From contig CANNDC010000003.1 of assembly GCA_947503265.1 (NCBI GenBank), forward strand, positions 248,001-312,000: a DNA stretch of 64,000 bases. Direction: 5' to 3'. The notes beneath the pieces were generated by a model that saw only the letters and a program-made list of their open reading frames with translations, was not told the DNA's origin and searched no databases. Position 1 is the stretch's first letter, and the number at the start of each line of letters is the position of its first letter. The stretch is from an uncultured Alteromonadaceae bacterium (lineage in GTDB: Bacteria; Pseudomonadota; Gammaproteobacteria; Enterobacterales; Alteromonadaceae). Of the stretch, positions 9,989-19,326 are shown piece after piece. The position numbers and the translations under genes were made by a program.

Positions 9989-10179
9989 ATACTGCCCTCT
10001 CAAAGCTGTTGAAAGTATAGCAATAACTGATGAAATTGTAAGCAACTTGGTGAGAAGTTTTTATACCTTCTAGACTAAGCAGACCAAAAATATAAAAAAG
10101 TCTCGCTTTTCGCTGCTCAATCATTAAAAGAGGAATGAAATATGCTAGCATTTTTATCCTTAAGCCTAGAGTCACTGTG

Positions 10180-10206
10180 TTATAAATGTTTTCACCTCAA
10201 ACTTTA
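10180..10206 (-). promoter_or_regulatory. Candidate sigma28 promoter for the divergent flagellin-like gene
   Basis: On the minus strand a perfect -35 element TAAAGTTT is followed after 11 bases by ATTTATAA, which keeps only the ATAA half of the GCCGATAA -10 element. It lies about 190 bases upstream of the ATG at 9988, a 5' leader length close to that of the main flagellin with a perfect promoter. The -10 is weak, so this is tentative. Confidence 0.4.
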
Positions 10207-10259
10207 CGTCTCAGTGAATGAAGTGCGGTACAGTCTAATAAAAATGGGTTCGATGATTA

Positions 10260-13200
10260 ATGCTTAAAAATATACGCTTACACTTGCATGAGGATGAAGA
10301 TAAACAATCCGCTCTTGATCAAAAACTCGCTATACATATTGTTGAAACGCAAAGAAAAAATTTGAACGTATTCCGTCGGAATATTCCGTCAATTATTCCA
10401 TTAATCGAAAATACCAATCTCAAGAGCCACTCTTTATTTAGCAATAAGTTTGGTGAAATAAACATCGTTGATTATGGGCAAGGTAGAGTACTTTATGGAT
10501 TTCATCCGGAGGACGAGATAAAACAGCAGGTCGGTCGCATTTCGACTAGTTGTATAGAGGTTGATACGACGCGAAATCACTCTTGCCAAAACGAAACTGT
10601 GACACAGAATGACAGTAATGATTTTACTCATTTAGATTCGTTTAAAATTAGGCAACATCAAAAGCCGTTACCTAAGCAAATTGAATGTGTGGTGATGTTA
10701 GGTTGTGGCTTAGGCCTGCACATCAAACATCTATTAAGCAAGTATAAAATAAACTCTCTGATATTATACGAGCCACAAGCAGAATATTTTCAATGCTCTG
10801 CATTAGCTGCAGATTGGGAAGAAATTTTTAAGTTAGCCAAAGTAAATGAAACCGCTATATTTTTGCAAATAGAAAAAGACGGTAGAGATCTAATCAGTGA
10901 TATCAAGGAATTGTCTAACCATTTTGGGTTTTCGCGCTTCCATTTGTATAAACACTACAACCATCCGGTGTTTGATTCGTTGGAAATGGAGTTAAGTAAA
11001 AGAAGTTGGCAAAGCGTTTCAGAAAACGGTTTTAATATAAAGTCAGATTTTAAATATGAGGAATATGTTCCTTATTGGACTAAAGATATCGACCTATCGA
11101 AACACACTGGTATTTCTGAAGAAGCACCACTTTTTAAAAAGAATCTAAAAGCCTTTAAGTCCTATTTCCCAGATATTTATAATCAATTTAAAGACTACAA
11201 AACCAAATATTGGCTTCCTATTCTAAACAAACAAAGCGAAGTCAATATCTTAAAGAAAGACAACTTGTGTAGTTGGTATGGTGACTCGCCAAAAGCTGAA
11301 TGTAACTTAAATTTCAAAAGCTTCAATTCGCAACCCCACAAGGATGGATTGATTCTGGGTTACAATGGAACTAAATTGGCCCATTACATTCACTACAAAT
11401 TTGTCAAGCAAACCGAAGAGTTGCTCAAAGAGGCAGAAGATGAAATAGCAGAATTACCCGAAACGGTAGCTTCAATAATTATGTTTGGCCTAGGCAGTGG
11501 TTACCAGTTGGAAAAGCTTTTAAATGATCACACTGTCGAAAAACTGTTTATCTGTGAACCCAATCGAGACTTTTTTTATGCGTCATTGTTTGCCATAGAT
11601 TGGCTAGCAATATTTACTAAAATAGAACGTTCTGATTCACGAATATATCTCAACATTGGTGATGACGGCACGAACTTGTTCAGGGATCTATTAAACCAGT
11701 TCCATAGCATTGGGCCTTACATTCTTAACAATACCTACTTCTATCAGAGTTATTATAATTCGTCGTTGAATAATGCCATTGCCCAATTGCGAGAACAGTT
11801 GCAGGTTGTAATTTCAATGGGGGAGTATTTTGATCACGCTTATTATGGTATTGCGCATACAAAAGAATGTTTGAAAAGAGGTTACCCGCTATTGTCGAAG
11901 AATCCAGCAAGCTATCTCCAATATGAAGCCAAAGAGGTACCTGTATTTATTATTGGCAATGGTCCATCCATTGATCATTCCATGGAAACGATCAAGGAGT
12001 GGCAAGAAAAAGCAATTATTGTTAGTTGCGGAACAGCCCTTCAAGCGTTATTTAAGAATGGCATCACTCCAGATTTTCATGCTGAAATAGAGCAAAATCG
12101 CACTACATTCGATTGGCCATCATTGATCGGTGATCTTGACTATCTAAAGAAAATTAGTCTACTTTCCTGCAATGGAATTCATCCAGATACTTGCACCTTA
12201 TACAAAGACGTTTATATTGCATTTAAAGAAGGAGAATCGTCCACTGTTTCGGCGCTCAATGTATTGGGAGAATCGCAATTTGAGTCGCTACAACACGCAT
12301 TTCCGACTGTAAGTAATTTCACGTGTAATTTGTTTACTGTTCTTGGCTTTCAATCTATCTATCTGTTGGGTGTAGATCTTGGATTCATCGATGTCAAACA
12401 CCATCATTCAAAAAATTCAGCGTATTACAACGAAGGTGGCGAAGAAGCATACGATTATTCTGAAAAAAACAATACTTCAATAGTAGTACCAGGGAATTTC
12501 CGTAAGTCTGTAAATACTAAACATGAATTCAAAGTTTCGAAACAGATGATAGAACAAGTTATTGGAGTCAAGTCAAAGGAACAGATATTTTACAACTGTA
12601 GTGACGGCGCTAAAATTTATGGAGCCATTCCGCTGAAGTTATCTGATTTACTATTGCTCAATGACAAGAAGCAAAAATTGAACGCTATCTTGGCTGTTAA
12701 AACAGCCGCGTATAGTCCAAGTAGCGCTAAGTCATACGAGGCTTCTTTTGAACAGCAATTTTCGCATTCAAAATTGATTGCTGAGATCCAAATTCTTATG
12801 GACGCGTTTGACGAAAAAGTTAGCACTTTGGAGGATGTTCATAAAAAAATAATTTTTCAAAAAGAATTGTTATTCACGTCATATAAATCGGGCAAATCCC
12901 TGTTATTTTACTATCTATACGGAACTATAAACTACGCAAATGCATTACTTTTGAAATTAGCAGTCAACGGGCGGGGAGATACCAGCGCTAGCGATAGCAT
13001 ATTGGCTTGTATTGACCTTTGGCGAGTTACACTCTCTGAAATTCATATGAAGCTCACTGAACAGCAAGATTATTTTGACAACTCGAATTTTCAGGATCAC
13101 AACAGACAACAACTTATGTTGCAGAATTATGTTAAATACAAAAGTTTGCTGATAATTACAAATTCAATGCAATTTGCAAAGTGCTCTGAGTGGTTGATTG

Positions 13201-13835
13201 AAAACGTATTTAATTGGTTCACTGAAGTTCGAATCACTAGTTACATAAATGAAGTTGAGAGCAAGAAATTTGATTTTGTCATCAAAGTTTTAATCGGCAG
13301 TCAAGTTACCCTAGATACTAACCACTTTGGTAAGAACAATACGTTACTCATAACTGATGAATACCCGGATCTATCAGAAAACAAAACCTCGGACACCGCA
13401 GACGTGTCTTTTTTAGTCAAATCCAAGAGTGACATTTCTCATAACGCCCTATCCTACTCAAGTGTTGCTATTAGAGCATGCATAGAACAAACAACGCCAT
13501 GTATAATATTTCCGCGCCTTAAATTTGATGAATCTACCTACATTGATGGCGAAGAATTGCTGGTTAAGTACAATTTCCCACAAAGCATCCCCAAATCATT
13601 AATGAAATATCCTTACTACTCAACAATTCCTTACAAAAACTTCGATTATAAAAATATATTGAGTAATGGTGGGGCAAGGGGCGAAGTAATCAAGGATTGC
13701 AACTTGCAAGAACTATATATATTTAAGTTAATGCCTCAAGAAGCGATAAAAGAAATAATGACAAGTTTTGAAAATGAAATAAACGGTATTTTTGATGAAC
13801 GAGAATTCTGCGGTTCGATCGATAAATCAAATTGA
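10260..13835 (+). CDS. Maf-type flagellin glycosyltransferase (DUF115 / MAF_flag10), oversized
   Basis: Maf proteins transfer nonulosonic acids (pseudaminic or legionaminic acid) from CMP-sugar to flagellin serines and threonines in the cytoplasm. This 1191-residue protein carries the diagnostic DUF115 motif GNGPSID at about 566-572 with downstream sequence (SCGTALQALFKNGITPDFHAEIEQN is spread over 585-612). Upstream are two similar Rossmann-like units, one near residue 142 (LGCGLGLHIKHLL ... YEPQAEYF) and one near 405 (FGLGSGYQLEKLL ... CEPNRDFF), so the N-terminal module appears duplicated. Typical Maf proteins are roughly 600-750 residues. It is the first gene of the plus-strand island arm, with a weak ribosome binding site. 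Confidence 0.88.
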   Translation: MLKNIRLHLHEDEDKQSALDQKLAIHIVETQRKNLNVFRRNIPSIIPLIENTNLKSHSLFSNKFGEINIVDYGQGRVLYGFHPEDEIKQQVGRISTSCIEVDTTRNHSCQNETVTQNDSNDFTHLDSFKIRQHQKPLPKQIECVVMLGCGLGLHIKHLLSKYKINSLILYEPQAEYFQCSALAADWEEIFKLAKVNETAIFLQIEKDGRDLISDIKELSNHFGFSRFHLYKHYNHPVFDSLEMELSKRSWQSVSENGFNIKSDFKYEEYVPYWTKDIDLSKHTGISEEAPLFKKNLKAFKSYFPDIYNQFKDYKTKYWLPILNKQSEVNILKKDNLCSWYGDSPKAECNLNFKSFNSQPHKDGLILGYNGTKLAHYIHYKFVKQTEELLKEAEDEIAELPETVASIIMFGLGSGYQLEKLLNDHTVEKLFICEPNRDFFYASLFAIDWLAIFTKIERSDSRIYLNIGDDGTNLFRDLLNQFHSIGPYILNNTYFYQSYYNSSLNNAIAQLREQLQVVISMGEYFDHAYYGIAHTKECLKRGYPLLSKNPASYLQYEAKEVPVFIIGNGPSIDHSMETIKEWQEKAIIVSCGTALQALFKNGITPDFHAEIEQNRTTFDWPSLIGDLDYLKKISLLSCNGIHPDTCTLYKDVYIAFKEGESSTVSALNVLGESQFESLQHAFPTVSNFTCNLFTVLGFQSIYLLGVDLGFIDVKHHHSKNSAYYNEGGEEAYDYSEKNNTSIVVPGNFRKSVNTKHEFKVSKQMIEQVIGVKSKEQIFYNCSDGAKIYGAIPLKLSDLLLLNDKKQKLNAILAVKTAAYSPSSAKSYEASFEQQFSHSKLIAEIQILMDAFDEKVSTLEDVHKKIIFQKELLFTSYKSGKSLLFYYLYGTINYANALLLKLAVNGRGDTSASDSILACIDLWRVTLSEIHMKLTEQQDYFDNSNFQDHNRQQLMLQNYVKYKSLLIITNSMQFAKCSEWLIENVFNWFTEVRITSYINEVESKKFDFVIKVLIGSQVTLDTNHFGKNNTLLITDEYPDLSENKTSDTADVSFLVKSKSDISHNALSYSSVAIRACIEQTTPCIIFPRLKFDESTYIDGEELLVKYNFPQSIPKSLMKYPYYSTIPYKNFDYKNILSNGGARGEVIKDCNLQELYIFKLMPQEAIKEIMTSFENEINGIFDEREFCGSIDKSN

Positions 13836-13874
13836 AATAATTAGTCAGAACATGAAGCTATTTGGGCAAAAATA

Positions 13875-14870
13875 ATGATTCTTCATATAATGACAGTTGA
13901 AAAATTCATACCTTCGTTTATCGAATTCATTACCAATAATTTTTGCCTCGATGGTCACAAATTTGCATTTATAACTAGTGAAAAATATCTATATGGATTG
14001 GAGAAAAAGCATAACCCAGAGTTTCTGCATACCGATGAGGACTTTTCTCTGTTAAATGAATACATGGATAAAAGTAAGAAAATAGTACTTCACGGACTTT
14101 GGCGGGACAAAGTTGACACTTTGTTGGTAAGTAGACCTGCATTGATGGATAAGTGTTACTGGATCTTGTGGGGTGCAGACTTTTATTTCCCTGAAAAACA
14201 GACCCGAAACAGACATTTTGTAATTCAACATATCAAACACTTAGTTACCGCCAATAAAAGAGATGTTGAATACGTTAGAAAGGAATATGCCGCTAGAGGA
14301 TTGCATGTAAATAGTATTTGTTACCTAAGCAATGTTTTCTACGATTATCCCGTTGAGGAGCATAAAAGCGAAAACATCAATATACTAGTGGGAAATTCTG
14401 CTGGCGAAACCAATGGACACAGTGCCATTTTTAATAAGTTGAAACTCATGGATTTGATGAACGTGCGTATATTCAGTCCACTATCATACGGAAACAAAGA
14501 GTACGCTTCTAAAATCAAGAAATTGGGAAAAGAAATCTTTGCTGGCAAATTCTCAGCACTAGAAACATATATGCCTTTCGAAAAATATGTCACTTTTTTA
14601 TCTACAATAGATATCGCTATTTTCAATGCGCCAAGGCAGCAAAGTTTCGGGAATATTTTGTATTTATTGGGACTAGGTAAAAAAGTGTTCATTAATAACA
14701 AATCTAATTTGATCCAATATTTTTCAGACTTTGATATTGGTGTTTTCGATATTGAAGAGTTAAACACCCGCCCTCTTTGCGAAAGTGAGAAACGAAGGAA
14801 TATGAAAAATATCAGACAACATTTCACAGAGGTTAGTTTAAAACGTTCTCTATCTCGTTGGATTCTATAG
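13875..14870 (+). CDS. GT56 family glycosyltransferase, 4-acetamido-4,6-dideoxygalactose (Fuc4NAc) transferase-like
   Basis: WecF (GT56) adds Fuc4NAc from its dTDP-sugar to a lipid-linked acceptor during enterobacterial common antigen synthesis. This 331-residue protein has the GT56 pattern: HGLW near residue 73, WGADFY near 99, VGNSAGETNGH near 172, a SYGNKEY segment and a QQSFGNILYLL acceptor-side segment. A WecE-like aminotransferase that would make dTDP-Fuc4N is in the same gene run (19326-20462). In this context it more likely builds a flagellin or surface glycan than common antigen; that is inference. It follows maf by 39 bases. Confidence 0.75.
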   Translation: MILHIMTVEKFIPSFIEFITNNFCLDGHKFAFITSEKYLYGLEKKHNPEFLHTDEDFSLLNEYMDKSKKIVLHGLWRDKVDTLLVSRPALMDKCYWILWGADFYFPEKQTRNRHFVIQHIKHLVTANKRDVEYVRKEYAARGLHVNSICYLSNVFYDYPVEEHKSENINILVGNSAGETNGHSAIFNKLKLMDLMNVRIFSPLSYGNKEYASKIKKLGKEIFAGKFSALETYMPFEKYVTFLSTIDIAIFNAPRQQSFGNILYLLGLGKKVFINNKSNLIQYFSDFDIGVFDIEELNTRPLCESEKRRNMKNIRQHFTEVSLKRSLSRWIL

Positions 14871-14877
14871 GCATAAA

Positions 14878-15597
14878 ATGAAAAAAGTAGCCATATCTCA
14901 ATCGAACTACATCCCATGGAGAGGATATTTTGATCTAATCGGCTCCGTCGACGAATTCATCTTGTACGATGATATGCAGTACACAAAAAGAGACTGGCGC
15001 AATAGAAACAAGATAAAGACCAATGTCGGAGAACTTTGGCTTTCAGTACCAGTGAGAGTAAAAGGGCGCTATGACCAACCAATTATGAATACCGAAATAG
15101 ATGGAAACTCATGGCAAACTAAACACTTCAATACAATTGTACTGAATTATAAACGAGCAACATATTTTGAAGAGATAATTACGTTAATTGAGCCAGTTTA
15201 TTTGAAGGAATCGTTTAATCTTCTTTCCGATTTGAATTATCGACTAATTACACTCATCAGCAATTTTTTGGATTTTAAGACGATTATAACTAGGTCCATG
15301 GACTATAATCTTGTTGACGGAAGAACCGAAAGGTTAGTCGATCTGTGCAAACAGTGCGGGGCGAATCACTATGTTTCTGGTCCCGCTGCGAAGTCGTATA
15401 TTGATGAGCAATCATTCAAATCTGCAAATGTTAAATTAACATGGTTCAGCTACTTAAATTACGATTCTTATCAGCAATTATGGGGTGACTACACTCCCAA
15501 TATTAGTATATTAGATATGTTGTTTAACTGTGGCAAAGAGACAAAAAATTATTTACCAAGTCACATAGAATATTTAAAAAATAAGCAAAAGGTATAG
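14878..15597 (+). CDS. WbqC-like family protein
   Basis: The 239-residue protein matches the WbqC family: an opening AISQSNYIPWRGYFDLI, a DDMQYTKRDWRNRN segment near residues 35-48 and LWLSVPV near 60. WbqC proteins occur in polysaccharide and glycan clusters, often with aminotransferases and methyltransferases; an acyltransferase-type role in modifying amino sugars has been suggested for the family, but its reaction is not firmly established. The ATG follows the previous stop by 7 bases with AGG upstream. Membership is clear, function is not. Confidence 0.8.
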   Translation: MKKVAISQSNYIPWRGYFDLIGSVDEFILYDDMQYTKRDWRNRNKIKTNVGELWLSVPVRVKGRYDQPIMNTEIDGNSWQTKHFNTIVLNYKRATYFEEIITLIEPVYLKESFNLLSDLNYRLITLISNFLDFKTIITRSMDYNLVDGRTERLVDLCKQCGANHYVSGPAAKSYIDEQSFKSANVKLTWFSYLNYDSYQQLWGDYTPNISILDMLFNCGKETKNYLPSHIEYLKNKQKV

Positions 15598-15598
15598 A

Positions 15599-16354
15599 AT
15601 GGGAATCAATATTCACATTGTCAATGCTATCGAGTTCTATGAGGCAACACATACACAAGACTTTTTAGATAACATTGATGAAAACATATACATTGTCCGT
15701 GAAATGTTCGATGTCTCAACAATTCAATCTATTCGGTTGCAATGTATGAATACAGCTAGAGAAACAGAACCTTCTTGGCATCCCTGCTTAGATAATTGCC
15801 CCGATTATCATCGAATCCATCACAATTATCCAGATGCGTATGTCAAGTCAATACAACATGCCCATTACTTCCATCCATGGAATACTAACCTAAAAATATT
15901 CGATACATTTTTGCCCATATTTGAATTAAAAGTGCGCCTATGCGGTTATGAAACAGCAGAAGTTTTTCTGTCAAACATTCCCTCCTCTGGGCCTATTTGC
16001 CGAGTTTTAGTTCACCAATATCCAAGCGGTGGAGGTGGACAACAAGAACATATAGATCCTGTTAGTCCATTTGCCCAGATCCAAACAATAATACAAGCTT
16101 CTGAGCCTGGAAAAGACTTTGGCTCGGGGGGACTTTATGTAAACCATTCGAAAATTGGCAAGATATACCTAGATAGCTTGACTCAAGTAGGTGACTTAAT
16201 TGTGTTATCTCCAGGAGTAAAACATGGGGTAGCGCCAATAGATATTGAAAAGTCTTTAAATTGGAACGAACCGACTGGTCGATGGATAGTGATGCCTATA
16301 ATTATTGATTCAGATGAACCTCATGTTGTTAAGAATAAACCAATAGGAGTGTGA
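15599..16354 (+). CDS. Putative Fe(II)/2-oxoglutarate-dependent oxygenase
   Basis: The 251-residue protein is not one I recognise by name, but it has the residues of a cupin-fold 2-oxoglutarate oxygenase in order: an HxD pair at H151/D153 (QEHIDP), a distal histidine at H209 (GVKHGVAP) and an arginine at about R228 (GRWIVMP) that would bind 2-oxoglutarate. Spacing (about 58 residues HxD to His) suits the fold. It lies one base after wbqC-like and just before an FkbM methyltransferase, suggesting hydroxylation of a glycan or its acyl group. The assignment rests on motifs only. Confidence 0.5.
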   Translation: MGINIHIVNAIEFYEATHTQDFLDNIDENIYIVREMFDVSTIQSIRLQCMNTARETEPSWHPCLDNCPDYHRIHHNYPDAYVKSIQHAHYFHPWNTNLKIFDTFLPIFELKVRLCGYETAEVFLSNIPSSGPICRVLVHQYPSGGGGQQEHIDPVSPFAQIQTIIQASEPGKDFGSGGLYVNHSKIGKIYLDSLTQVGDLIVLSPGVKHGVAPIDIEKSLNWNEPTGRWIVMPIIIDSDEPHVVKNKPIGV

Positions 16355-16359
16355 CAAAA

Positions 16360-17079
16360 ATGCAAAGCATTACCCTCCCTGACGATCACTCTCAAGCAAT
16401 AACAATTTTGTTGGAAAAACTTACGCTTGCGGTACCCAATAGTTTTGGGCAATCAAAGCTTAAATCAGTAATTCACATCGGAGCACATAAAGGAGAGGAA
16501 GTCCCTTTTTATGAGAAATTTGGGTTTGGAGAGATTTTCCTTGTCGAAGCTAACCCTCCCCTTGCAGAAAAACTAAGTGCAAGATTCCAACAAAGCAAAA
16601 TGGTAAAAGTAATAAATCAGGCCGTAAGTGACAAGGTGGGTACAACTAAATTTTTTGTACACAGAACAGAAAAAGGAAGCGTTGAGTCTGCAAGTTTACT
16701 TCCTTTGAAAAAGTTAGGGGAAATTGTCCCCGTCTTCGCATCAAATGAATGTATTCAGGTCTCCACCAACACTCTTGATAATATATTCCGAAACACTGAA
16801 TTTCAAAGCGAGAGTATTTTACTATGCTTAGATATTCAAGGTGCTGAGCTTCTGGCTTTAAAAGGTGCAAAAGAATTACTTTCGGACGTAAAAGCCATAA
16901 TATGTGAAGTGAACTTAATAGAGAATTATGATGGATGCCCGCTAGAGTACGAAATTGAACAACGACTTTTGGAAGCGGGATTTTGTAGATTCTTTACTAT
17001 CTATCATGAACTGTACGACAAAAATGGAACGTTTCCGGCTTGGGGGGAAGGTTTATGGATAAAGTCCAAATGTATTTAA
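16360..17079 (+). CDS. FkbM family methyltransferase
   Basis: FkbM enzymes O-methylate sugars or polyketides with S-adenosylmethionine. The protein has the FkbM layout: VIHIGAHKGEE, FLVEANPPLAEKL, VINQAVSDKVG and a C-terminal LCLDIQGAELLALKG metal/acid segment. An upstream in-frame GTG at 16351 overlaps the previous stop, but AGGAG at 16345-16349 fits the ATG at 16360, which I prefer. Probable role is O-methylation of a flagellin glycan sugar or its substituent. Confidence 0.8.
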   Translation: MQSITLPDDHSQAITILLEKLTLAVPNSFGQSKLKSVIHIGAHKGEEVPFYEKFGFGEIFLVEANPPLAEKLSARFQQSKMVKVINQAVSDKVGTTKFFVHRTEKGSVESASLLPLKKLGEIVPVFASNECIQVSTNTLDNIFRNTEFQSESILLCLDIQGAELLALKGAKELLSDVKAIICEVNLIENYDGCPLEYEIEQRLLEAGFCRFFTIYHELYDKNGTFPAWGEGLWIKSKCI

Positions 17080-17124
17080 CTAATCGTTTAGCCAAGCTAG
17101 CTTCTATTAGTCAGGGAATGCAGA

Positions 17125-17751
17125 ATGTCTAAGAGATTGTTGCAAGATATAGAACAGTACTACGATGAAAAGATACTAACCTACGGTGCTACACCGATGG
17201 GTGTCGACTGGAACAGTGAAGATAGTCAAGAAATTCGTTTCGCTCAATTAGTTAAAGTTATTAGGACTGAGGGGTTTTCTGTAGCAGATTTGGGATGTGG
17301 TTATGGTGCATTATTCAACTATTTGAGTAAAGTAAAAAACGATTTTTCTTATGAAGGCTATGACCTATCTAGTCAAATGATATCTAGTGCTAAACAACAT
17401 GTTGGAAACACCTCATCTGCAAATTTTAAATTGGGAAATAAACTAGATCAGGAGACCGACTATTCCATCGCTAGTGGAATATTCAATGTTAGACAAAATA
17501 CTATTGAGTGCGAATGGCATGAATATATCACTGAAACACTTGAGAATATGAACAACTTTAGTAAGTGCGGCTTTTCATTTAATTGCTTAACTAAATATTC
17601 GGACAACCCCAGAATGAAGAGTTACCTCTACTACGCGGATCCACTACAGCTATTTGACTATTGTAAAAAACGTTTTTCTCGCAACGTAGCTTTGTTGCAC
17701 GACTATGATCTATTCGAATTCACAATTATCGTGAGGAAACTATATGACTAA
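17125..17751 (+). CDS. Class I SAM-dependent methyltransferase
   Basis: The 208-residue protein has methyltransferase motif I VADLGCGYG (about 53-61), followed by an acidic strand-end motif (YEGYDLSSQMISSA) and the later FSFNCLTKY strand. AGGG precedes the ATG at 17125. The gene overlaps the next one by 8 bases. It is a second methyltransferase in the plus arm; the substrate is unknown but context points to glycan decoration. Confidence 0.75.
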   Translation: MSKRLLQDIEQYYDEKILTYGATPMGVDWNSEDSQEIRFAQLVKVIRTEGFSVADLGCGYGALFNYLSKVKNDFSYEGYDLSSQMISSAKQHVGNTSSANFKLGNKLDQETDYSIASGIFNVRQNTIECEWHEYITETLENMNNFSKCGFSFNCLTKYSDNPRMKSYLYYADPLQLFDYCKKRFSRNVALLHDYDLFEFTIIVRKLYD

Positions 17752-18409
17752 GAAGCTTGTTGTTTTTGGATCAGGAGACATAGCTCAACTGGCACATTAT
17801 TATTTTACAAATGATTCAGAGTATGAAATTGTCGCATTTACCGTTGATGCAGATTATATAGATGCAGAAATTTTCTGCGGGCTACCTGTAGTTGCGTTTG
17901 AAGAATTAGAAAAGATATATCCTCCAAAAGATTATGCTCTTTTCATAGCACTCAGTTATGCGAAAATGAATCTTATCAGACGGCAAAAATTCGATGAAGC
18001 TATAGATAAAGGATATGAACTGGTTAGTTATATTAGTTCACACGCAACAGTGTTAAATGACGGAAAAATAGGCAAGAATTGCTTTATATTAGAAGACAAC
18101 ACAATTCAGCCTTTCGTCACCATCAAAGATAACGTTACATTGTGGAGCGGAAATCACATCGGCCATCACTCCACAATCGAAAGTCATTGTTTTTTGGCTT
18201 CACAAATTGTCGTATCTGGCGGCGTGACGATTGGAGAGCAATGCTTTATTGGTGTTAATGCAACTTTGCGAGACCATATAAAAGTAGGTGACAGAAGCAT
18301 ATTGGGTGCTGGCACCCTTTTGCTATCAAATAGCGAGCCTGAGAGCGTATATAAAGGTACCAGAACCAATCCTTCAACCGTTAAAAGTTCAGCCATGAAA
18401 AAAATATAA
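17744..18409 (+). CDS. PglD/NeuD-type sugar O- or N-acetyltransferase
   Basis: This 221-residue protein has an N-terminal Rossmann-like domain (VVFGSGDIAQL at about 6-16, then AFTVDAD and ALSYAKMN) and a left-handed beta-helix built of hexapeptide repeats from about residue 105 to 200 (SHATVLNDGKIGKNCF, GVTIGEQCFIGVNATL). This is the PglD/NeuD acetyltransferase arrangement, which acetylates UDP-amino sugars or sialic-type sugars using acetyl-CoA. Next to a WecE-like aminotransferase, a plausible substrate is the 4-amino group of dTDP-Fuc4N; this is inference. Confidence 0.8.
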   Translation: MTKKLVVFGSGDIAQLAHYYFTNDSEYEIVAFTVDADYIDAEIFCGLPVVAFEELEKIYPPKDYALFIALSYAKMNLIRRQKFDEAIDKGYELVSYISSHATVLNDGKIGKNCFILEDNTIQPFVTIKDNVTLWSGNHIGHHSTIESHCFLASQIVVSGGVTIGEQCFIGVNATLRDHIKVGDRSILGAGTLLLSNSEPESVYKGTRTNPSTVKSSAMKKI

Positions 18410-19326
18410 TGTCTACACAAAACTGGCAAAAACTAGGACGAATATACAATACGGAGACACCAAATAACCATCTTTATTCGCATGCCTCTGTTCCAACTGC
18501 AGAGTACTTGGGAAAAGATATTTACAAAATCTATTTTAGTTCCAGAGACAAGGAAGACAGGAGCTTTACCAATTTTCTTACTATTGATATTACAGACCCT
18601 CTAAAAGTTCTTTCAATTTCGCAAGAACCAGTATTGTCCCCTGGCAAGCTTGGAGCATTTGATGACAGTGGCGCTATGGCAAGCTGGTTGACAAAAGAAG
18701 GTGAAAAAAACTATTTATACTACATTGGTTGGAATTTGGGACAAACAGTACCTTTTAGAAATTCAATTGGACTCGCAATTAGGAGTAATTCGAATAAATT
18801 TTCACGTTATGCTGAGGGACCCATAGTAGACAGGAGTGCCCACGAACCGCATTTTTGTGCAAGTTGTTGCGTAATCCCGATGAACAACATTTGGCACATG
18901 TGGTATTTATCGTGCACTGAGTGGCGTTTTAATAACGAGCGACCAGAGCACCGTTACCATATAAAGTACGCAGAATCAGAAGATGGTATTGTTTGGAACA
19001 GAAAAGGATTAGTAGCTATTGACTACCTAAATGAAAATGAAATAGCGATTTCTAGGCCATCAGTTTTATACGAAAATGATACATGGAAAATGTGGTTTTC
19101 TTACCGAAGCGTAAATTCTACTTATAGAATTGGCTATGCAGAATCTAATGATGCAAAAAATTGGGTCAGAGAACCATCTTCAGTTCTCAGCCCTTCAGAT
19201 TGTGGCTGGGATGCCGATATGGTTGAATATCCTTTCGTTTTTGTTCATAAAGGGGCCAAGTATATGCTTTATAACGGTAATGATTATGGAAGAAGTGGTT
19301 TTGGTATTGCGGTTTTGACAGAGTGA
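18409..19326 (+). CDS. GH43/GH32-like five-bladed beta-propeller protein
   Basis: The 305-residue protein consists of repeated beta-propeller blades typical of glycosidase-like proteins in polysaccharide clusters (IYFSSRDKEDR, FDDSGAMASWL, WHMWYLSC, RPSVLYENDTWKMWFSY, YMLYNGNDYG). There is no signal peptide, so it would act in the cytoplasm. Whether it is an active glycosidase, a glycosyl phosphorylase-like enzyme or a binding protein cannot be told from motifs. Start overlaps the previous stop (TAATG), and the end overlaps wecE-like (TGATG), so it is embedded in the operon. Confidence 0.6.
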   Translation: MSTQNWQKLGRIYNTETPNNHLYSHASVPTAEYLGKDIYKIYFSSRDKEDRSFTNFLTIDITDPLKVLSISQEPVLSPGKLGAFDDSGAMASWLTKEGEKNYLYYIGWNLGQTVPFRNSIGLAIRSNSNKFSRYAEGPIVDRSAHEPHFCASCCVIPMNNIWHMWYLSCTEWRFNNERPEHRYHIKYAESEDGIVWNRKGLVAIDYLNENEIAISRPSVLYENDTWKMWFSYRSVNSTYRIGYAESNDAKNWVREPSSVLSPSDCGWDADMVEYPFVFVHKGAKYMLYNGNDYGRSGFGIAVLTE

